Assembly (NCBI GenBank): GCA_028244835.1
Contig: JAOKBJ010000004.1
Span: forward strand, 1-64,000
Source of the DNA: Methylophilaceae bacterium
Lineage (GTDB): Bacteria > Pseudomonadota > Gammaproteobacteria > Burkholderiales > Methylophilaceae
Direction of reading: 5' to 3'
Length of the DNA: 64,000 nucleotides
The position numbers were made by a program, and so were the translations under genes. The first letter of the stretch is position 1, and every line of letters starts with the position of its first letter. The notes under the pieces are model-generated. The model saw nothing but the letters and a program-made list of their open reading frames with translations, ran no database searches and was not told where the DNA came from. Positions 57,256 to 64,000 of this stretch are shown here, piece after piece.

Positions 57256-58189
57256 CAATATATTCACATATTCCTGTGATGTTAAAAGAGACTATTAACG
57301 CTTTATCTATTAAGCCAAATGGTACCTATCTAGATTGTACTTTTGGCAGAGGCGGACATTCAAATGAAATTTTGAAACTGCTTGGCGATAAGGGAAGTCT
57401 GATAGCTTTCGATAGAGATCTAGATGCAATTAATGAAGGAAAAAAAATAACAGATGAAAGATTTCAAATAGAGCACTGTGCTTTTTCTGAAATAGACAAA
57501 ATATTAAAAAAAAAAATATTAAAAAATTGGATGGAATATTAATGGATTTGGGTATTTCATCTCCTCAGGTAGATGAAGCTAGAAGAGGCTTTAGTTTTAG
57601 GTATGATGCCGTTTTAGATATGAGAATGGATCAAACCAAAGGGATAACCGCTGCTGAAATTATCAATACATACGAAGAAAAAGATTTAATACATGCTTTA
57701 AAAACTTATGGTGAAGAAAAGTTTGCTAAAAAGATTGTTAAAGCAATTATTGAGCATCGCGAGACAAGAGGCCCAATAAAGATGACTTTAGAATTGGCTG
57801 AATTGATAAAAAATATAGTTCCAAAGAGAGGTTTAAAAAAAGATCCATCAACAAAAACATTTCAAGCTTTGAGAATATTAGTTAATAAAGAAATAGAAGA
57901 ATTAGAGAATACCCTTCCAATTGTATTTAGTTATTTAAAGCCTAAAGCTCGGTTAGTGGTTATTAGTTTTCATTCATTAGAAGATCGAATCATAAAAAAT
58001 TATACTAAAGATCAAATAAAGACTGACTTTATCCCCAAAAATATTCCTATTAAGGCATCAGAAATAAAATTAGCTCCTTTTAGGATCGTTCAGAAAATGA
58101 CAATACCCACTGAGAAAGAGATTGAAGAAAATCCAAGATCTAGAAGTGCAAAATTGAGAGTGATTGAAAAAGCAATGGAGGCAACATGA
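57252..58189 (+). CDS. rsmH: 16S rRNA (cytosine-1402-N4)-methyltransferase RsmH/MraW, split by a -1-type frame change (ORFs 57252-57542 and 57527-58189)
   Basis: ORF 1 has HIPVMLKETINALSIKPNGTYLDCTFGRGGHSNEIL; ORF 2 continues DGILMDLGISSPQVDEARRGFSF...FHSLEDRIIKNY; together they cover a complete RsmH. Confidence 0.93.
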
Positions 58190-58443
58190 AATTAAATTTA
58201 ATTTTATTTGTTGTTTTAATTGTTTGTGCATTAACTACAGTTAATTTTAAACATCTTACTAGAAATAATTTTGCAGAATTAGATGCTCAAAGCAAGGAGA
58301 CTCTAGAGTTAAAGGATCAGCAAACAATGTTAAGAATTGAGGAATCATCAGAATCAAGAATTGAAATAATTGAGAAAACAGCAAAGCATAAATTAAATAT
58401 GCATATCCCGACTCAAAAAGAAAAAAAATTTATAATTAGATGA
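58186..58443 (+). CDS. ftsL: cell division protein FtsL
   Basis: 85-aa single-TM protein between rsmH and ftsI. Confidence 0.85.
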   Translation: MKLNLILFVVLIVCALTTVNFKHLTRNNFAELDAQSKETLELKDQQTMLRIEESSESRIEIIEKTAKHKLNMHIPTQKEKKFIIR

Positions 58444-60215
58444 ATAAAATTAAATCCAGAAGAGAGTACTTTGAGCTATCAAGAGCTAGAAGGCGAATAG
58501 TCTTAATATTTATGCTTGGAATGTTTCTAGTTTTATTTGCACAATCTGTTAAATTAGCGGGATTTGAAAAAGATAAGTTACAAAAAGAATCCAGGCAAAG
58601 ACAGCACAGGGAATTAGATTTACTTCCGTATAGAGGTAAAATTTTGGATCGTAACGGATCACTTTTGGCAGAGAGCACACCAGTTTATTCAATTATGGCT
58701 GATGCAGCTTTAGTAAATTTTAAAGACGATGATCCCATTAAGCAAGCAAAGCTAAATAAGAAAAAAAAGCAGTTAGCCAGTTTACTTAAACTAAGCATAA
58801 GGGATTTAGATAAAAAACTTAAAAATAAAAAAAGAAGAGACACTTCTCTTAGGAAGAATATAGCCCCCAATACTAAAATTAAAATTCTAGAACTTAAAAT
58901 TTCAGGCATTAGTTCAAATAAGGTATACAAAAGATTTTATCCTGAAAATGGACCAGTGGCACATATTGTAGGATTTACTGGTAGTAATGGAGTTGGGCAA
59001 GAAGGAATAGAAATGTTAATGAATGAAAGTCTTGCTGGAAAAAAAGGAAAAATAATGAAAATAATAGATGGGAAAAAGACACCTAGAGTTATAGGAGAAT
59101 TCCAATCTATTAAATTACCAAAAGATGGAACAGATATAAAGTTAACAATTGATTTACGATTACAAAACGAGGCATATAATGCCCTTCAAAAGGCAGTAGA
59201 GAAGTATGAGGCAATATCTGGATCTGCTGTGTTGTTAGATGCTAAGACGGGTGAGGTGCTTGCTATGACAAATTACCCTTCTTTCAACCCTAATGGCTAT
59301 AATAAAGTAGGAGATTTTATAAAAAATCGTGCAGTTACCGATGTATTTGAGCCTGGCTCAACAATGAAGCCTATTAGCCTTGCTGTAGCGTTAGAGAGAA
59401 AGGCTGTAACTATAAATACTATGATAGATACAGGTAAAGGACCCTATAGGTATCAAGGTAAATATATACGTGACACCCATGCTCATGGAGAAATAGCTGT
59501 AAAAGACGTAATTAAAGTTTCTTCAAATATAGGCTCGGCTAAAATTAGTGAAAAAATTAGCTCAATTAATTTGGCTACGATGTATGAAAAATTTGGTTAT
59601 GGCATAAAAACAGGCATTAATTTTCCTGGAGAGGTAAGTGGGACTTTAAGAAAGCATACAAAATGGAAAAAAATAGACCATTCGCGAGCAAGCTATGGCT
59701 ATGGTATGAATTCAACACTTATTCAGACTGCCCAAGCTTACACAGTTTTTGCTAACGATGGAAAACTAAAGCCGATATCACTAATTAAGGAGGATGATTC
59801 AAAGATAAGTAAAAGGGTTTTGTCGCCTAAAACAACAAGAACTATATTAACTATCCTAGAATCTGTAACTGATGATGAAGGGACGGGGTCTAAAGCTAGG
59901 GTTTATGGCTATCGGGTAGCTGGAAAGACGGGCACAACAAAAAAAGTAGATGAAATAAATGGGGGGTATTCTAAAGACAAATATATTGGGACTTTTGTAG
60001 GATTAGGACCGGTATCAAATCCAAGATTTGTTATGGCGATTATGATTGATGAGCCTATAAAGAAAAAAGGATATTATGGTGGCACACTAGCTGGGCCAGT
60101 TTTTAGTCACGTTATGTCAAAAGCATTCGAGTGGTATAGCATTGATGCTGATGGATCAGAATTAGAGGATATAGAAAATAAAAAAGAGGGCTATGCTGAT
60201 AAGACAAAACTATGA
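58440..60215 (+). CDS. ftsI: peptidoglycan D,D-transpeptidase FtsI (PBP3)
   Basis: RGKILDRNGSLLAES; VFEPGSTMKPISLAVAL (SxxK); SSNIGSAKIS (SxN); GKTGTTKK (KTGT). Confidence 0.97.
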   Translation: MNKIKSRREYFELSRARRRIVLIFMLGMFLVLFAQSVKLAGFEKDKLQKESRQRQHRELDLLPYRGKILDRNGSLLAESTPVYSIMADAALVNFKDDDPIKQAKLNKKKKQLASLLKLSIRDLDKKLKNKKRRDTSLRKNIAPNTKIKILELKISGISSNKVYKRFYPENGPVAHIVGFTGSNGVGQEGIEMLMNESLAGKKGKIMKIIDGKKTPRVIGEFQSIKLPKDGTDIKLTIDLRLQNEAYNALQKAVEKYEAISGSAVLLDAKTGEVLAMTNYPSFNPNGYNKVGDFIKNRAVTDVFEPGSTMKPISLAVALERKAVTINTMIDTGKGPYRYQGKYIRDTHAHGEIAVKDVIKVSSNIGSAKISEKISSINLATMYEKFGYGIKTGINFPGEVSGTLRKHTKWKKIDHSRASYGYGMNSTLIQTAQAYTVFANDGKLKPISLIKEDDSKISKRVLSPKTTRTILTILESVTDDEGTGSKARVYGYRVAGKTGTTKKVDEINGGYSKDKYIGTFVGLGPVSNPRFVMAIMIDEPIKKKGYYGGTLAGPVFSHVMSKAFEWYSIDADGSELEDIENKKEGYADKTKL

Positions 60216-61663
60216 GCAATTCACTAAAAAACCTATTAACTGAGTTTAAGCATATAGAACAAAATAGTGTAAATGTTAAAAAAGGGTCAATTTTTTTAGC
60301 TTACCCAGGTGACAAAGATGATGGGAGGAATTATATTGGTGAGGCCATAAAGAAAGGGGCTGGAGCAATAATATATGACCCTTTAGGTTTTAAATGGAAT
60401 AACGAATGGGACTTACCGAAATTACCAGTAAAAAACTTAAAAGATAATATTTCAAATATCGCAAGTGAGTTTTTCAATAACCCCTCCCAAAAAATAAATT
60501 TAATAGGTGTGACTGGAACTAACGGCAAAACCTCAAGTGTATATTGGATAACTGAATCCCTTAAGCATCTCAAGAGAAGGGCTGCAATGATTGGTACGAT
60601 TGGGTATGGTTTTATTGGAAAATTAGAACCAACTACTAATACAACACCTGATGCACTTAAAATTCAAAGCATAATAAATAATTTTAGAATCGATCTGGTT
60701 CAGGATGTATGTATTGAAGTATCTTCTCATGGAATAAAGCAAGGTAGGGTTTCCGGGGTTAATTTTGATGTAAGACTATTTACAAACCTTTCTAGAGATC
60801 ATCTTGATTATCATGGCTCTATTGAAAACTACGCAAATATAAAAAAAGATTTTTTATTGGGGGCTAAGACCGGTAATTTAGTTATAAATATTGACGATCC
60901 ACTGGGGAAAAAAATATTTCAAGAGTCCAAATTAGATACATCTCAAAAAATATCTTTTGGTATAGATAGCCCATGCTCACTTAAAGCAAACAATCTTGTT
61001 ATAGCAAACAAAAGAACCAAATTCGATTTAACTTATAGAGATAAAACTTTTGAGGTTATAGCTTCAGTGGTTGGAAGGCATAATGTTTATAATATTTTAG
61101 GTGTAGTTGGGGTTTTAATTTCCTTAGGTTATCAGATAGAAAATATTAGACCAATATTAAAAATCTTAAACCAAGTTCCTGGGAGAGCTGAGGTGTTAGA
61201 GATAGGTTTAGAAAAGTGCCCCAAGGTTATTATTGATTTCGCTCATACTCCCGATGCCCTTAAAAATATCCTAAATTCTTTAAAATTATCAAAACATAAA
61301 AATTTAAAAATTGTTTTTGGATGCGGAGGTGATAGAGATAGAGGAAAAAGGAAAGAAATGGCGGCTGTTGTAAATAAATATGCAGATTTTGTGATTGTAA
61401 CCTCCGATAACCCGAGAAATGAAGACCCAAATAGAATCATTGATGATATTTGTCAAAATATAACTATTCCAAATTTAGTCATAGAAGATAGAGAAGAGGC
61501 AATTAAAGAAGTTTTAAGAGAATCTGACATTGATGATTTAATCCTTATTGCAGGAAAAGGGCATGAGGTATATCAAGAAATAAAAGGCGTAAGAAAAGAC
61601 TTTTCAGATAAATTAATAGCAAAAAAATATTTAACTAGGTACTTTGGAGCACAAAAAAATTAG
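60212..61663 (+). CDS. murE: UDP-N-acetylmuramoyl-tripeptide synthetase MurE
   Basis: GVTGTNGKTSSVYWI; SDNPRNEDPNRIIDDI (DNPR, meso-DAP-type motif). Confidence 0.96.
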   Translation: MSNSLKNLLTEFKHIEQNSVNVKKGSIFLAYPGDKDDGRNYIGEAIKKGAGAIIYDPLGFKWNNEWDLPKLPVKNLKDNISNIASEFFNNPSQKINLIGVTGTNGKTSSVYWITESLKHLKRRAAMIGTIGYGFIGKLEPTTNTTPDALKIQSIINNFRIDLVQDVCIEVSSHGIKQGRVSGVNFDVRLFTNLSRDHLDYHGSIENYANIKKDFLLGAKTGNLVINIDDPLGKKIFQESKLDTSQKISFGIDSPCSLKANNLVIANKRTKFDLTYRDKTFEVIASVVGRHNVYNILGVVGVLISLGYQIENIRPILKILNQVPGRAEVLEIGLEKCPKVIIDFAHTPDALKNILNSLKLSKHKNLKIVFGCGGDRDRGKRKEMAAVVNKYADFVIVTSDNPRNEDPNRIIDDICQNITIPNLVIEDREEAIKEVLRESDIDDLILIAGKGHEVYQEIKGVRKDFSDKLIAKKYLTRYFGAQKN

Positions 61664-63005
61664 TATTACATTAAAAAAAATTATAGAAATTACAAAAGGA
61701 TCGTTTGCTGGCCCATTAGAGTCTTTGGATATAGAAATTTCATCTATTTCGATAGATTCAAGAGATAGAGATCCATCTGACTTATATATTGCGCTAATAG
61801 GAAAGAATCATGATGGAAATAAATTTACAAAAGAAGTGTTAAAAAAGGGCGCTAAATTTGCAATTATTTCTGATAACTTATTTCAAACAGAAAAAACTAT
61901 TTTAGTAGAAACTGGTAAAGAAGCATTGGCAAATATTGCCTTATATCTTAGAGACCAAATTAAACCAAAAATAATTGCAATTACAGGAAGCAATGGAAAA
62001 ACTTCCACAAAGGAAGTGATTGTTTCAATTATGAGTAATTATTTAAGCCGAGACCAATTATTGTTTACAGAAGGTAACTATAATAATGACATAGGCTTAC
62101 CACTTACCCTTCTAAATCTTAAGCACACTCATAGCCACGCAGTATTAGAATTAGGTATGAGTCATGCTGGAGAAATTGCAGGACTTGCAAAGATTGCGAA
62201 GCCCAATATCGCTTTAATTACAAATATCGGTGAAGCCCATATCCAAAATTTTAACTCTATAGATGATATTGCAGAAGCAAAGAAAGAACTTTTAAATCAT
62301 TCGGATGAGCTTCAGACTTGTATATTGCCTAGGGATGATGAATATTATGAATTTTTAGCCAAAGATTTGAAAAATTTAAAGAAAATAACTTTTGGATTTA
62401 CAAAAGAAGCGACCATAAACTGTAAGGTAATAGATGAGCAAACAATAACAATCTTTACTCCCTTTGAAAATTTTGACGTTAAAATAAATTTATTAGGCAA
62501 GCATAATATAAAGAATATTCTTGCTGCATGTGCTTGCAGTTATGCACAAGATATACCGATAAAGATCATTAAGAAAGGAATAGAGTCAATTAAACCTTTT
62601 CCGGGAAGGCTTGAGAAGATAACTAACCCCAATGGCTTAATAGTAATAAATGACACTTATAACGCCAATCCAACCTCAATGAGAGAGGCTATAGATGTAT
62701 TAGCAACAATGAAAGGACTAAAAATTCTAGTAATTGGTGATATGGGCGAGCTTGGAAGTGATACGAGTAAGTACCATAAAGAATTAGGAGATTATATTAA
62801 AATGTCCAATATAGATTTTACATTAGCTGTCGGAAGACATACAAAAATAACTATGCAACAATTAGGCAACGATGAGTTATGGTTTGAGACAAAAGAAGAT
62901 CTCGTAAGCATGCTTTTAAAAATAATAAAACCTGAATCAGTTATATTGGTTAAAGGATCTCGCTTCATGGAAATGGAAGAAGTTGTTAATAAGATTATTT
63001 TATGA
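61644..63005 (+). CDS. murF: UDP-N-acetylmuramoyl-tripeptide-D-alanyl-D-alanine ligase
   Basis: AITGSNGKTSTKEVIVSIM; NDTYNANPTSMREAIDVL; GDMGELG. Confidence 0.96.
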   Translation: MEHKKISITLKKIIEITKGSFAGPLESLDIEISSISIDSRDRDPSDLYIALIGKNHDGNKFTKEVLKKGAKFAIISDNLFQTEKTILVETGKEALANIALYLRDQIKPKIIAITGSNGKTSTKEVIVSIMSNYLSRDQLLFTEGNYNNDIGLPLTLLNLKHTHSHAVLELGMSHAGEIAGLAKIAKPNIALITNIGEAHIQNFNSIDDIAEAKKELLNHSDELQTCILPRDDEYYEFLAKDLKNLKKITFGFTKEATINCKVIDEQTITIFTPFENFDVKINLLGKHNIKNILAACACSYAQDIPIKIIKKGIESIKPFPGRLEKITNPNGLIVINDTYNANPTSMREAIDVLATMKGLKILVIGDMGELGSDTSKYHKELGDYIKMSNIDFTLAVGRHTKITMQQLGNDELWFETKEDLVSMLLKIIKPESVILVKGSRFMEMEEVVNKIIL

Positions 63006-63015
63006 GGAATAGAAA

Positions 63016-64000
63016 ATGTTATTAGAATTATTTAGGTGGTTATCGACAGATATCCCAGGGCTTAATGTATTTAACTATATTTCTCTCAGAGCTGTATTAG
63101 CAGTCATTACCTCTCTATTAATTTCATTTTGTTTTGGTGGTTGGTTTATAAAAAAATTGGGAGAATATAGCTTTGGACAATATATTAGAAATGATGGACC
63201 AGAGGGACACCTTATTAAATCTGGAACCCCTACAATGGGTGGAGGGTTAATATTAATATCCATTATAATTTCAACATTATTATGGGCTGATCTAAATAAT
63301 TCTTATGTCTGGATTTTACTTATTGTAACTTCGTCTTTTGGTTTAATAGGTTTAGTTGATGATATGAGCAAGATACAAAAAAAAGATGCTAATGGTCTTT
63401 CAGCATTACAAAAATTTATACTACAATCAATCATTGGTTTAGCAGTCGCAAGCTATTTATTTTATGCAGCAGATACACCTAAAGAAACAGAATTATTAAT
63501 TCCATTTTTTAAAGATTTAAGCTTACCGTTAGGAGCATTCACTTTTATTGTTTTAAGTTATATAGTTGTAGTGGGCAGCAGTAATGCAGTTAATTTAACA
63601 GATGGACTTGATGGGCTGGCTATTATGCCAGCTGTAATGGTCATAAGTGCATTAGGAATTTTTGCGTATGTTGAAGGAAACATAATTTTTGCGAATTACC
63701 TCAGTATCCCATATATAGAAGGAGCTGGTGAGTTAACAATATTTTGTGCAGCATTGGCTGGGGCAGGCTTAGGATTTCTCTGGTTTAATGCATATCCTGC
63801 AGAAGTATTTATGGGTGATTTAGGTTCACTATCCATAGGGGCTGCGATGGGTACATTGGCAGTGATTGTAAGACAAGAAATCGTTTTATTGATAATGGCT
63901 GGAATATTCGTAATTGAAACATTTTCTGTAGTTATCCAAGTAGGTTACTTTAGATATACAAAGAAAAGATTTGGAAAAGGGAGGCGAATTTTCTTAATGG
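63016..64000 (+). CDS. mraY: phospho-N-acetylmuramoyl-pentapeptide transferase, partial (runs off window)
   Basis: [29 protein letters not shown]; ...GTPTMGG...; [10 protein letters not shown]; open to window end and not in the ORF list for lack of a stop. Confidence 0.95.
   Translation, partial: MLLELFRWLSTDIPGLNVFNYISLRAVLAVITSLLISFCFGGWFIKKLGEYSFGQYIRNDGPEGHLIKSGTPTMGGGLILISIIISTLLWADLNNSYVWILLIVTSSFGLIGLVDDMSKIQKKDANGLSALQKFILQSIIGLAVASYLFYAADTPKETELLIPFFKDLSLPLGAFTFIVLSYIVVVGSSNAVNLTDGLDGLAIMPAVMVISALGIFAYVEGNIIFANYLSIPYIEGAGELTIFCAALAGAGLGFLWFNAYPAEVFMGDLGSLSIGAAMGTLAVIVRQEIVLLIMAGIFVIETFSVVIQVGYFRYTKKRFGKGRRIFLM

Noticed and set aside
57527-58189. Second half of rsmH as an independent gene with a TTG start
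   Set aside because: Would lack the SAM-binding N-terminal region; the two ORFs together make one RsmH.
1-64000. CRISPR arrays, prophage, transposases, tRNA or rRNA genes
   Set aside because: No spaced direct-repeat arrays, IS-type transposase, phage structural genes, or tRNA/rRNA signatures noticed by eye. A tRNAscan/Infernal run would be needed for certainty.

Overview
AT-rich window whose gene content suggests a streamlined methylotrophic betaproteobacterium (Methylophilales/OM43-like); this taxonomic call is inference. Four parts stand out. (1) About 0.8-13.2 kb: a CDP-deoxysugar / surface-glycan island with rfbF, rfbG, an RfbH-like sugar dehydratase, a TPP-dependent YerE/acetolactate-synthase-like enzyme, HAD phosphatase, HpcH/HpaI aldolase, C-methyltransferase, GtrA and GtrB-like proteins, an epimerase/reductase, FkbM methyltransferase and a radical SAM protein. 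It is flanked by two paralogous polytopic membrane proteins. (2) About 15-31 kb: a rubrerythrin / Fe-S protein / DUF3501 operon, a UmuDC-like pair, and three tandem TPR + 2OG-Fe(II) oxygenase paralogs. (3) About 31.6-50.1 kb: a lanthanide-type methanol dehydrogenase module (xoxF, xoxJ-like, cytochrome c), then a molybdenum cofactor gene cluster facing an NAD-dependent formate dehydrogenase operon (fdsGBA-fdhD-fdsD). (4) About 51.8-64 kb: rpmE, rho, trxA, rsmI, pyrC, a compact RNase P RNA and the start of the dcw cluster (mraZ, rsmH, ftsL, ftsI, murE, murF, mraY). rsmH is broken into two frames at A-rich runs that include an A AAA AAT heptamer. The strongest candidates for something undescribed are the branched-deoxysugar pathway with its glycan-transfer genes, the triplicated TPR-oxygenase genes, the rsmH frameshift, and several unexplained palindromic operator-like sites.
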